Part shown: piece by piece, positions 17,378 to 26,354 of the stretch
How positions within the stretch are numbered: position 1 is the stretch's first letter
Layout: the number at the start of each line of letters is the position of its first letter
NCBI RefSeq assembly: GCF_004217045.1
Contig: NZ_SGXM01000001.1
Span: 1,364,001-1,428,000 of the forward strand
DNA: 64,000 bases
Direction: 5' to 3'
Source of the DNA: Cupriavidus agavae
Lineage (GTDB): Bacteria > Pseudomonadota > Gammaproteobacteria > Burkholderiales > Burkholderiaceae
Notes under the pieces: model-generated
Databases searched by the model: none
The model's input: only the letters and a program-made list of their open reading frames with translations
What the model was told of the DNA's origin: nothing
Position numbers and translations under genes: made by a program

Positions 17378-17839
17378 TCATCCCGCGGTCACCACGGGCC
17401 GAATCAGAAACACGTAGCCAAGGAAGTGCATTCCTCCACTGAGCACCGACAGAAAGACGCACGTGCGCAACATCGGGCCATCATCCGTGTCCCTCGACAA
17501 CCAAAGCGCATCGCGCAGGCAGGCAGTCCTGGTAGCAAGCATCACCAGCACAGAGGACACCACGATAACCAGGACATGGGCCGTCATCACGCCCCACATG
17601 ACCTGTCTCAGCGCCCATGCCTCTTCCAACGCAGACGCCAGCATGTAGCACGCACTGGCGCTCAGTGGAATGACGGCCCAGAGCAATTGCCCATCCTTGA
17701 TGGCAAGTCTGACTGAACTCCCATGGCGGCCGGCGGGCACGTTGGCGAATTGCATCAACGGCAGCAACGCCAGCGGCGCCAGCAAGGGAATGGCGACGTT
17801 GAACACGAACCAGCCGAGCAGTTCCAGAACACTTTGCAT
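17378..17839 (-). CDS. Four-span membrane protein of unknown function, module A
   Basis: This 153-residue protein has about four hydrophobic segments (residues ~8-28, 51-68, 80-103, 128-148) and no recognisable domain. Its start, GWFVFNVAIPLLAPLALLPL, is nearly identical to the start of the 69-residue protein at 30912-31121, where GWFVFHVAIPLLAPLALLPL occurs; beyond residue ~28 the two diverge and the other is much shorter. GAGGTGCC precedes the ATG. It is followed by a 46-codon membrane-protein gene, probably co-transcribed. The function is unknown; envelope stress or respiratory-complex accessory roles are possible but nothing in the sequence decides. Confidence 0.7.
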   Translation of the reverse strand: MQSVLELLGWFVFNVAIPLLAPLALLPLMQFANVPAGRHGSSVRLAIKDGQLLWAVIPLSASACYMLASALEEAWALRQVMWGVMTAHVLVIVVSSVLVMLATRTACLRDALWLSRDTDDGPMLRTCVFLSVLSGGMHFLGYVFLIRPVVTAG

Positions 17840-18160
17840 GGCACCTCACGCTGAAGACGACGCAGGCAATGCTAGGCCCGAGATTCGCGCTCGCCAAGGG
17901 TCCATGTGTCAAATCGACGGGAAGACCGCCCACGGCGTGGCGCGGCACCAACTGAGTCCTGCGGAAGTGTTAAAGATGTAGTCGTTCTACGAGAAAAGGA
18001 GTCCTACTGGCCATCGGATGGCTTGCGCTATCGTTCCTCGTGTCAGACGCCAGGCGCCTGAGAGAGTTGGGAAGAAGCGCCGAGAATTGACGCCTCGCAA
18101 CGACTCGGCGCCACGCATTGGCTATGGTCGGCAGACTTGGAACTGTGGGGAATCTGCACC
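17840..18160. other. Intergenic region without a supported gene
   Basis: These 321 bp separate the divergent membrane module and the Tlde1-like gene and presumably hold both promoters. Short ORFs crossing it on both strands lack ribosome sites and overlap the flanking genes out of frame. No strong hairpin or operator was found. Confidence 0.5.
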
Positions 18161-18802
18161 ATGGCTGTCGTGACGCACTCGTTGGTCCGTGAGATAGAGG
18201 GAGATCCGATCCTCAGGCGAGCCCTTGCCGAAGCCCATCGGGCCAAGTTCGGGTTGGTCGCGCGTACGACTGATGTCCGGCTGATGGTCGAGATGCTTGG
18301 GCTCGAGGAAACCGCGCGGCGCATAGAGAGCCGTTACGCCAGGCTCGACTTTGATGGCAAGGTCCTTCGCTGGATCGAGAATGGCATGGCCTCACGATCA
18401 TGGCTTGCAGTTTCGGGAGCGCTGGGTTATCAACACAAAAGGTATCAGGACGTGCCAAACAAAGGGCCAATTCCAGAAGGCTTTTACGTTGCCAGACAGG
18501 CCGAATTGCAGAGGCGAGAGGATTACGCCGCGTTCAATCGAGTGATATGCCACTTGGGTGGGGTGCCTTATCTGAAGAAATTCTCCGGTGCGTGGCCGGG
18601 TTGTGGTTTTGCGTGGGGGGATCGTCGCATCTGGCTCGAACCGTTGGGCGGGAGCTCGATGCTCGGCCGCAACAACTTCTCTATCCACGGAGGAAGCTTC
18701 CCTGCATCTGCCGGTTGCATCGATCTCACGTCCGACATGCCCGACTTTGTGGATAAATTTCTCAAGTATGGCAAAGACCTCGAACTTCGCGTTAGGTATT
18801 GA
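18161..18802 (+). CDS. Tlde1-domain (DUF2778) L,D-transpeptidase-fold protein, putative T6SS effector
   Basis: This 213-residue protein has a C-terminal Tlde1/DUF2778 domain: DFDGKVLRW near 63-71, LAVSG at 82-86, NKGPIPEGFYVAR at 100-112, and the catalytic core FSIHGGSFPASAGCIDLT with His176 and Cys186. Proteins of this family are type VI secretion effectors that cut or exchange D-amino acids in peptidoglycan tetrapeptides in the target periplasm. There is no signal peptide, as expected for a T6SS cargo, and the first ~60 residues form a helical region of unknown role, longer than the minimal domain needs. The ATG at 18161 (GGGGAATC upstream) is preferred over a TTG at 18137. A membrane-protein gene overlaps its 3' end. 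No T6SS structural gene, VgrG or PAAR lies in the window. Confidence 0.75.
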   Translation: MAVVTHSLVREIEGDPILRRALAEAHRAKFGLVARTTDVRLMVEMLGLEETARRIESRYARLDFDGKVLRWIENGMASRSWLAVSGALGYQHKRYQDVPNKGPIPEGFYVARQAELQRREDYAAFNRVICHLGGVPYLKKFSGAWPGCGFAWGDRRIWLEPLGGSSMLGRNNFSIHGGSFPASAGCIDLTSDMPDFVDKFLKYGKDLELRVRY

Positions 18803-19100
18803 GATAGTCATCCGAATAGGCATCTCCGCCCTATCGGCCTTAGTTGCGGTAGGCATGAACGAACATCTGATGTCCGGCCTCTATCCACACTTCACCGGCG
18901 CCATAGTGTCGTACCTGTTCAGCGCGCTCCTGAGTCTTGGATCGATGGCGTGGCCAACTCGACTGAATTCCACGCGATGGTATCTAGGCGGGCCGTTCTT
19001 CGCGCTGACGGTGCTTGGAATAATATTCTCCGACTGCTCCACCTGCTGGACGGGAATGTTCAAGGTCCATGGATGGCTGGGAATTGACCCATTCTCTTAG
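18768..19100 (+). CDS. Three-span membrane protein, candidate immunity protein to the Tlde1-like effector
   Basis: This 110-residue protein has about three hydrophobic spans (residues ~8-30, 42-62, 71-89), Cys residues in FSDCSTCW and a short tail. No known family is recognised. It begins inside the last 35 bases of the effector gene in another frame, which implies translational coupling. This is how many effector/immunity pairs are arranged. Immunity to a periplasmic peptidoglycan enzyme would require its loops to face the periplasm, which the membrane topology allows. The start at 18768 lacks a clear ribosome site; a later ATG (residue 30) would remove the first span. The immunity role is inferred from position only. 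Confidence 0.55.
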   Translation: MAKTSNFALGIEIVIRIGISALSALVAVGMNEHLMSGLYPHFTGAIVSYLFSALLSLGSMAWPTRLNSTRWYLGGPFFALTVLGIIFSDCSTCWTGMFKVHGWLGIDPFS

Positions 19101-19117
19101 TGCTCGTTCCCGCCCCC

Positions 19118-19831
19118 TCACACCTCCAGCCACTCCTTCCTCACCTGCGCATTCGCCTTCAGATCCCTCGGCGTGCCCTCGAACACGATATGGCCGTGGC
19201 CCATCACGTAGACCCGCTGCGAGATATCCAGAGCAATGGCCAGTTTCTGTTCGATCAGCAGCACCGAGACGCCGCGCTCCTTCAGCGTCTTCAGGAAATC
19301 TCCGACCAGCGTGACGATCATCGGGGCCAGGCCCTCGGTGGGCTCGTCGATCAGGATCAGGTCGGGGTCGCCCATCAGCGTGCGGCACAGCGTCAGCATC
19401 TGCTGCTCCCCGCCCGAGAGCACGCCGGCCGCGGTGTTCTCGCGTTCCTTCAGGCGCGGAAACATGCGGTACATGTCCTCCACTGACCAGCGCGGAGTCT
19501 GCTGGCGAGGGTTGCGCTTCTCGCCTAGCAGCAGGTTCTGGCGCACCGTGAGCGTGGGGAAGATGTCGCGGTTCTCGGGCACATAGCCGATGCCGGCGTG
19601 GGCAATTTCGAACGTACGGCGCCCGAGGATCTCCTGGCCCCGGAACTTGACCGAGCCCTCCGCGCGAACCATGCCAAGAATGGCCTTGGCCATGGTGGAG
19701 CGGCCCACGCCATTGCGGCCTAGCAGCGCGACGATCTCGCCGTCGTCGATGTGGGCGTCCACGCCATGCAGGATGTGGCTCTTGCCGTAGTAGGCGTGCA
19801 GACCCGCGACTTCTAGCATGGGCTGGCTCAT
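19118..19831 (-). CDS. livF: Branched-chain amino acid-type ABC transporter ATPase LivF
   Basis: This 237-residue cytoplasmic ATPase of the LivF class has the Q-loop region VPENRDIFPTLTVRQNLLLG, signature LSGGEQQ at 138-144, Walker B LILIDEP with Asp162-Glu163, and the LivF-type switch segment LLIEQKLAIAL. Walker A at 38-46 reads GRNGVGRST: the usual catalytic lysine is Arg44, confirmed by the codon CGC. Its start overlaps the livG stop by 4 bases. It is the last gene of the ligase-binding protein-livHMGF operon. The R-for-K change may lower or abolish hydrolysis in this subunit, leaving LivG as the active site; alternatively it is a tolerated lineage feature. Confidence 0.9.
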   Translation of the reverse strand: MSQPMLEVAGLHAYYGKSHILHGVDAHIDDGEIVALLGRNGVGRSTMAKAILGMVRAEGSVKFRGQEILGRRTFEIAHAGIGYVPENRDIFPTLTVRQNLLLGEKRNPRQQTPRWSVEDMYRMFPRLKERENTAAGVLSGGEQQMLTLCRTLMGDPDLILIDEPTEGLAPMIVTLVGDFLKTLKERGVSVLLIEQKLAIALDISQRVYVMGHGHIVFEGTPRDLKANAQVRKEWLEV

Positions 19832-20607
19832 CCGATGGCTCCTTCCTCGGCATGTTCGTCGAGCGTGGTTCCCAGGTAGGCTTCCTTGACGCGACGGTTG
19901 TTGCGGATCGCTTCCGGCGTGTCGGTGGCGATGACTTCGCCGTAGACCAGCACCGAGATGCGGTCCGCCAGGCCGAATACCACGCTCATGTCGTGCTCCA
20001 CCATCACCAGCGTCTTGCCCACGGTCACCTTGCGGATCAGTTCCACGGCATGATCCGATTCCGAGCGGCTCATGCCGGCGGTGGGCTCATCGAGCAGGAT
20101 CACGTCGGCGCCGCCGGCAATCGTGATGCCGATTTCGAGCGCGCGCTGTTCGGCATAGGTCAGCAGCCCGGCCTGGCTGTTGCGCCGGTGTTGCATGCCG
20201 ATCAGCTCCAGCACCTCGTCCGCACGCTCCTTCGCGTCGCGCAGTGCCGATAGCCTGTGCCAGAACGAGTACTTGTAGCCGAGAGACCAGAGCACCGCGC
20301 AACGCAGGTTCTCGAACACCGAAAGCCGGTGGAAAATATTGGTGATCTGGAAGCTGCGCGACAGCCCCATCCGGTTGATCTCGAACGGCCGCAGGCCCGC
20401 GATGCTCTGCCCGTTCAGCTTCACCGCACCCGACGTCGGCGCGAAGCGGCCCGAGATCAGGTTGAACGTGGTCGACTTGCCTGCGCCGTTCGGGCCGATC
20501 AGCGCGTGGCGCTCGCCCTTGCCAATCGTCAGGGTGACACCGCGGATGATCTCGGTCTGGCCGAACTTCTTGCGTACGTCGGAAAGTTCCAGTGCGGCGG
20601 CGGTCAT
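19828..20607 (-). CDS. livG: Branched-chain amino acid-type ABC transporter ATPase LivG
   Basis: This 259-residue ATPase has an intact Walker A GPNGAGKST (38-46, Lys44), the LivG-specific RSFQITNIFHRLSVFENL segment, Walker B VILLDEPTAGMS and the H-loop MVEHDMSVVF. The ABC signature is LTYAEQRALEI instead of LSYGEQR, with Ala in the glycine position, a modest deviation. The ATG at 20607 overlaps the livM stop by 4 bases (20604-20607), and its 3' end overlaps livF by 4, so the three are translationally coupled. It pairs with LivF to drive the LivHM channel. Confidence 0.92.
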   Translation of the reverse strand: MTAAALELSDVRKKFGQTEIIRGVTLTIGKGERHALIGPNGAGKSTTFNLISGRFAPTSGAVKLNGQSIAGLRPFEINRMGLSRSFQITNIFHRLSVFENLRCAVLWSLGYKYSFWHRLSALRDAKERADEVLELIGMQHRRNSQAGLLTYAEQRALEIGITIAGGADVILLDEPTAGMSRSESDHAVELIRKVTVGKTLVMVEHDMSVVFGLADRISVLVYGEVIATDTPEAIRNNRRVKEAYLGTTLDEHAEEGAIG

Positions 20608-21917
20608 GCCAGTCCTCCCGTTTCGGCCTGGATGGCATCGAGTTCCGCGCGGACCTTGGCGCCGGCCCAGCGCCAGGCGGCGCAGCCGACGGCCCAGAGT
20701 ACGGCCGCAACGATCCATGGCGGCAGCGTCCCGGCGTTGAAGGCGATGCCAAACAGGCTCATGTCGGTGCCGTTGGCGCTGTCCACCTGCACCTTGTAGA
20801 TCAGTTCGACGGTCAGGATCGCAGCGACCAGCAGGATCAACCCGGCCACGGCGCCCTGCGCATACGAAGGCAGCATCCGGCCGAACTGCTTTTTCGCCAC
20901 GAGCGGCAGTTGCATCAGCAGCAGGCTGGCGATGCCACCCGGCACGAACATCACCATCATCACGAAGAACAGGCCCAGATACAGCAACCAGGCCTTGGTC
21001 AGGTCAGACAATGCCACCGCGAACAGCATGAACACGATGGCGCCGATCACGGGTCCGAAGAACACCCCGGCGCCGCCGATGAACGCCGCCAGCAGCACGC
21101 CACCCGAGCGCACCGCGCTGACGTTCTCGGCCGAGACGATCTCGAAATTGATCGCTGACAAAGCGCCGGAAATGCCCGCGAAGAATGCGGAGAGGATCAG
21201 CACCAGGTAGCGCACGCGCTGGGTGTTGTAGCCGATGAACTCGACCCGCTCGGGGTTGTCGCGCACGGCGTTGGCGATGCGGCCCAGCGGCGTCTGCGTC
21301 CAGGCGTACATGGCCACCATCGACAGGAAGCACCAGATCGCGATCAGGTAGTAGACCTGCCGCCCCGGCCCGAACGTGATGCCGAGGAACGGGTCGCCTA
21401 CCACCCGGTTGGTGGAGATGCCGCCTTCGCCGCCGAAGAAATCTGGGAACATCAGCGAGCTGGCAAACACCATCTCGCCAATGCCCATCGTGATCATTGC
21501 GAACGTCGTGCCTGACTTCTTGGTGGTCACGTACCCGAACAGCACGCCAAAGAACGCGCCGGCGAGCCCGCCCACCAGCGGCAGCATCGACACCGGCAGC
21601 CATACCTTGCCGGCCCCGACCATGTTCAGCACGTGCACCGCGATGAAGGCGCCCAGCCCCGAGTAGACCGCATGCCCGAACGAGAGCATGCCGGTCTGGC
21701 CCAGCAGCATGTTGTACGACAGCGCGAAGATGATCATGATGCCCATCTGCGACATCAGCGTCACCGCGAAACCGCCCGTGAAGATCAGCGGCATGGCGAT
21801 CATCAGCAACGCCGTGAGCGACCAGATGACCCACCGCGCCAGGTTCAGGGGCCGGTAGCGCAAGGTGCGGCCCGTCACCACAGGCCGGGAGCTTTGTTGC
21901 ATCGTCGTGGTTTCCAT
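20604..21917 (-). CDS. livM: Branched-chain amino acid-type ABC transporter permease LivM
   Basis: This 437-residue inner-membrane permease has the LivM core: SQMGIMIIFALSYNMLLGQTGMLSFGHAVYSGLGAF near residues 55-90, and GRIANAVRDNPERVEFIGYN, the coupling loop that contacts the ATPases. Typical LivM proteins have 320-430 residues. This one has an N-terminal cytoplasmic tail and a C-terminal extension with an extra hydrophobic span (about 360-380) and a probable further one before the end. It starts 3 bases after the livH stop. The substrate is set by the binding protein and is uncertain. Confidence 0.92.
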   Translation of the reverse strand: METTTMQQSSRPVVTGRTLRYRPLNLARWVIWSLTALLMIAMPLIFTGGFAVTLMSQMGIMIIFALSYNMLLGQTGMLSFGHAVYSGLGAFIAVHVLNMVGAGKVWLPVSMLPLVGGLAGAFFGVLFGYVTTKKSGTTFAMITMGIGEMVFASSLMFPDFFGGEGGISTNRVVGDPFLGITFGPGRQVYYLIAIWCFLSMVAMYAWTQTPLGRIANAVRDNPERVEFIGYNTQRVRYLVLILSAFFAGISGALSAINFEIVSAENVSAVRSGGVLLAAFIGGAGVFFGPVIGAIVFMLFAVALSDLTKAWLLYLGLFFVMMVMFVPGGIASLLLMQLPLVAKKQFGRMLPSYAQGAVAGLILLVAAILTVELIYKVQVDSANGTDMSLFGIAFNAGTLPPWIVAAVLWAVGCAAWRWAGAKVRAELDAIQAETGGLA

Positions 21918-21920
21918 GGC

Positions 21921-22868
21921 TCAGCTCTCCCGGGTGCCCATCAGCCCGCGCGGGCGGAAGATCAGCATCACCACGAGCAGCAGGTATGGCAGCACTGGCG
22001 CCACCTGGGCCACGGTGAGCTTCCAGAGCGAGCTGAACGGCGTGGCATCGGTGACGGCGAGCCCGAAACTGCCGAACAGCCCGGCCAGCGAGGCATCGAT
22101 GGTGACCGCGAAGGTCTGCAGCACGCCGATCAGGATCGACGCAATGAACGCCCCCACCAGTGATCCCATGCCCCCCACCACCGCCACCACGAAGACGATG
22201 GACCCCACCGCCGCCGCCATCGAAGGCTCGGTGACGAACGCATTGCCGCCGATCACCCCGGCCAGCCCTGCCAGCGCCGCGCCGCCGCCGAATACCATCA
22301 TGAACACGCGCGGCACATTGTGACCCAGTGCCTCGACCATTTCAGGGTGCGTCAACGCTGCCTGGATGACCAGGCCGATACGGGTACGCGTCAGCACCAG
22401 GTAGATAGCCACCAGCATGCCCAGCGACACCAGCATCATGAATGCGCGGTACTTGGGGAACGAGGACGTGAAGACCGTGAAGAGCGGGCCGTCAAGTTCT
22501 GCCGGCACCCGGTACGGTACGGCGGCGAGGCCCCAGACGAGCTTGACGCCCTCCTCGATCAGGTACGCCAAGCCGAAAGTAAATAGTAATTCGGCCACAT
22601 GGCCGTACTTGTGGACCGTGCGCAGCCCGAAGCGCTCCACCAGCGCCCCGGCGGCCGCCACCAGCAGCGGCGCGAGGATCAGCGCGGGCCAGAAGCCGAC
22701 CTTGGTGGCAATGGTGTAGGCAAAGTAGGCACCCAGCATGTAGAAGCTGGCGTGCGCGAAATTCAGCACACCCATCATGCTGAAGATCAGCGTGAGCCCC
22801 GACGAGAGCATGAACAGCAGCAGCCCGTAGCTGAGCCCGTTCAGCAGCGAGATGACAAAGAATTCCAC
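21921..22868 (-). CDS. livH: Branched-chain amino acid-type ABC transporter permease LivH
   Basis: This 315-residue permease begins VEFFVISLLNGLSYGLLLFMLSSGLTLIFSMMGVLNFAHASFYMLGAY, the LivH N-terminal hallmark, and contains ALTHPEMVEALGHNVPRVFM, the ATPase-coupling loop, plus GGMGSLVGAFIASILIG. The start is a GTG at 22868 with a GGGGA element upstream; a TTG at 22901 gives a longer polar N-terminus not typical of LivH. It follows the binding-protein gene after 153 bp containing a stable hairpin, which may reduce expression of the permease genes relative to the binding protein. Confidence 0.9.
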   Translation of the reverse strand: MEFFVISLLNGLSYGLLLFMLSSGLTLIFSMMGVLNFAHASFYMLGAYFAYTIATKVGFWPALILAPLLVAAAGALVERFGLRTVHKYGHVAELLFTFGLAYLIEEGVKLVWGLAAVPYRVPAELDGPLFTVFTSSFPKYRAFMMLVSLGMLVAIYLVLTRTRIGLVIQAALTHPEMVEALGHNVPRVFMMVFGGGAALAGLAGVIGGNAFVTEPSMAAAVGSIVFVVAVVGGMGSLVGAFIASILIGVLQTFAVTIDASLAGLFGSFGLAVTDATPFSSLWKLTVAQVAPVLPYLLLVVMLIFRPRGLMGTRES

Positions 22869-22917
22869 GGCAAGTCCCCGATCCGGAGCCTGATTCGACA
22901 AAGGCCATATTGTCAGC

Positions 22918-22939
22918 GGTTCCCGCGCTGGCGGGAACC
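22918..22939. other. mRNA hairpin between the binding-protein gene and livH
   Basis: Perfect 9-bp arms GGTTCCCGC and GCGGGAACC flank a GCTG loop. There is no T run, so a stability or attenuation hairpin is more likely than a terminator. This placement is common between a highly expressed binding-protein gene and its permease genes. Confidence 0.55.
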
Positions 22940-23021
22940 CTTCGCGCGCATCAACTTGCGGCTATGGCGCCGAGGGGTGGCCGGGCCAGCGGCGCCCGGC
23001 CGCTGGCTACCGGCTTTCCGG

Positions 23022-24281
23022 CTACTGCGACGAGCCGGGGCGCTTCATCTGGCACGAGGTGGGCTGTGCGGCCACGAACTGGTCGAGCGCGGCGTCGGTC
23101 TTCCAGCCGTACCCGGTGTTCTCCTGGTCGTACTTGACGTCCTTGCCGTTGACCTTGGTCCAGGTGGCCACCACCAGCGGCTGCTGGGCCTGGTGGTCGG
23201 ACGGACGCATTTCCACGGTGCCGTTCAGGCTTTCCACCTTGATGCCTTCGAGCGCCTTGGCCACCTTGACCGGATCGGTCGAGCCGGTGTCCTTCATGGC
23301 CTTCGACAGCATGGCGATGCCGGTATACGAAGCCATCACGTAGAAGTCGTCGTTGTACTTCTTCTTGTAGCCTTCGATGACGTCGGCGCCCTTGAACCCG
23401 GCGTTGTTGGGGTTGTAGTAGCCCACGTACTTGACGTGCTCCGCGCCGGCCGCGCCCATGGCCGTAGGCACGCCAGTGGTGCCGGCGTAGTAGGTATAGT
23501 AGTCCACCGGCAGGCCGGCATCCTTGCCTGCCTTGATCAGCAGTGCCAGGTCGCTGCCCCAGTTGCCGGTGATGACCGTGTCGGCCCCGGCCGCCTTGAT
23601 CTTGGCCGCGTACGGCGCGAAGTCCTTGACCTGTGCCAGCGGGTGCAGGTCCTCGCCCACGATCTGGATGTCAGGACGCTTGCGCTTGAGGTAATCCTTG
23701 GCGGCACGGGCCACCTGGTGGCCAAACGAGTAGTTCTGGTTGATCAGGTAGACCTTCTTGACCTTGGGGTCCTTGGCCAGGAACGTGGTCAGCGCCTCCA
23801 TCTTCATGTCGGAGTTGGCGTCGAGCCGGAAATGCCAGTAGTTGCACTTGCTGTTGGTCATGTCCGGGTCCACCGCCGCGTAGTTCAGGTAGACGATTTC
23901 CTTGCCCGGATTGCGCTCGTTGTGCTTGGCCACGGCGTCTTCGAGCGCCAGGCCCACCGACGAACCATTGCCCTGGACGATGTAGCGGATGTTCTGGTCG
24001 ACCGCCTGCTTGAGAATGGTCAGGCTCTCCTGGGGGCTCAGCTTGTTGTCGAAGCCCACCACCTCGAACTTGTGCGCACCGGCCCAGTTCTTCTGGTTGG
24101 CCAGTTCCGCCACGTACTGCCAGCTCTTGAGCTGATTCTGACCCACCGGGGCCATCAGGCCCGACAGCGGATCGATGAAGGCGATCTTCACCGTATCGGC
24201 CGCCGCCACGCCAGACGCCAGCGCGGAACCCAGCATCACGACTGCAGCCACTCCGGTAACCAGCGGACGCAACTTGGTCAT
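23022..24281 (-). CDS. ABC transporter substrate-binding protein, Liv/Leu-type (Peripla_BP_6)
   Basis: This 419-residue periplasmic protein has a signal peptide (MTKLRPL, hydrophobic core, cleavage probably near VAAA at residue 28) and a two-lobed type I binding fold: VKIAFIDPLSGLMAPVGQNQLKSWQ at the start of the mature protein and YYTYYAGTTGVPTAMGAAG in the middle. A frame opens upstream to 24416, but ATG 24281 follows AAGGAGACAGGT and gives the correct signal peptide. It is the first transporter gene, 157 bp downstream of an acyl-CoA ligase gene. Relatives in this position often bind aromatic or aliphatic acids or amides rather than leucine; the ligand here is not known. Confidence 0.88.
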   Translation of the reverse strand: MTKLRPLVTGVAAVVMLGSALASGVAAADTVKIAFIDPLSGLMAPVGQNQLKSWQYVAELANQKNWAGAHKFEVVGFDNKLSPQESLTILKQAVDQNIRYIVQGNGSSVGLALEDAVAKHNERNPGKEIVYLNYAAVDPDMTNSKCNYWHFRLDANSDMKMEALTTFLAKDPKVKKVYLINQNYSFGHQVARAAKDYLKRKRPDIQIVGEDLHPLAQVKDFAPYAAKIKAAGADTVITGNWGSDLALLIKAGKDAGLPVDYYTYYAGTTGVPTAMGAAGAEHVKYVGYYNPNNAGFKGADVIEGYKKKYNDDFYVMASYTGIAMLSKAMKDTGSTDPVKVAKALEGIKVESLNGTVEMRPSDHQAQQPLVVATWTKVNGKDVKYDQENTGYGWKTDAALDQFVAAQPTSCQMKRPGSSQ

Positions 24282-24438
24282 ACCTGTCTCCTTGGGATTA
24301 TTGTCGTTGGCGAATGGCAACGGCCGCCGCCCTCCTGTGCGCGGACGGCCGTCCTCGCGAAGCCCCCGCCCACGCGGAGCGGGATGTCGCAAAACGGTTG
24401 ACGGGATGGACGACACCCGGCGCGGTGCGATACGGCGT

Positions 24439-26064
<1,626 letters not shown>

Positions 26065-26102
26065 GAAACGGTCTCCTTGTTCTATGTTCAAGCACGAAAA
26101 AC

Positions 26103-26134
26103 GAACAACCGTTCTTATTTTTGACCGATTGTTC
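26103..26134. promoter_or_regulatory. Putative TetR-type operators (site 3, two copies)
   Basis: GAACAACCGTTC (26103-26114) and a weaker GACCGATTGTTC (26123-26134) sit upstream of the acyl-CoA ligase gene. The first fits GAACGnnCGTTC with one mismatch, as do the sites at 2714 and 15330 with none or one. Double sites of this kind would permit strong repression of the ligase/Liv operon. Confidence 0.45.
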
Positions 26135-26354
26135 CCTCGCGCTGCAAAAGCGTCGACACAATGCGACTAGCGGATGAGGTGATGGGACTGACGCGCAAGA
26201 GGCTCTCTCCAACCGCTTGCGGACCCTGTCATGCATGGGATTGATGTCCGCCATGTGCAGCGCTTTTCGAGTGGTCTGCGATGCGGCGGAAACCCTCGGC
26301 CAACAGGGGAAAACCGGTGCAAGTACAATACTGCGAGCCCCGATGCGTCTCAAT

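Noticed and set aside
17670-17981. A 103-codon plus-strand ORF over the four-span membrane gene.
   Set aside because: There is no ribosome site, the composition is that of an antisense frame, and the opposite strand encodes a protein with a paralogue in the same window.
22869-22901. Longer LivH starting at a TTG (22901).
   Set aside because: LivH proteins begin at or just before the FFVISLLNG segment; the GTG at 22868 gives this and has a GGGGA element.
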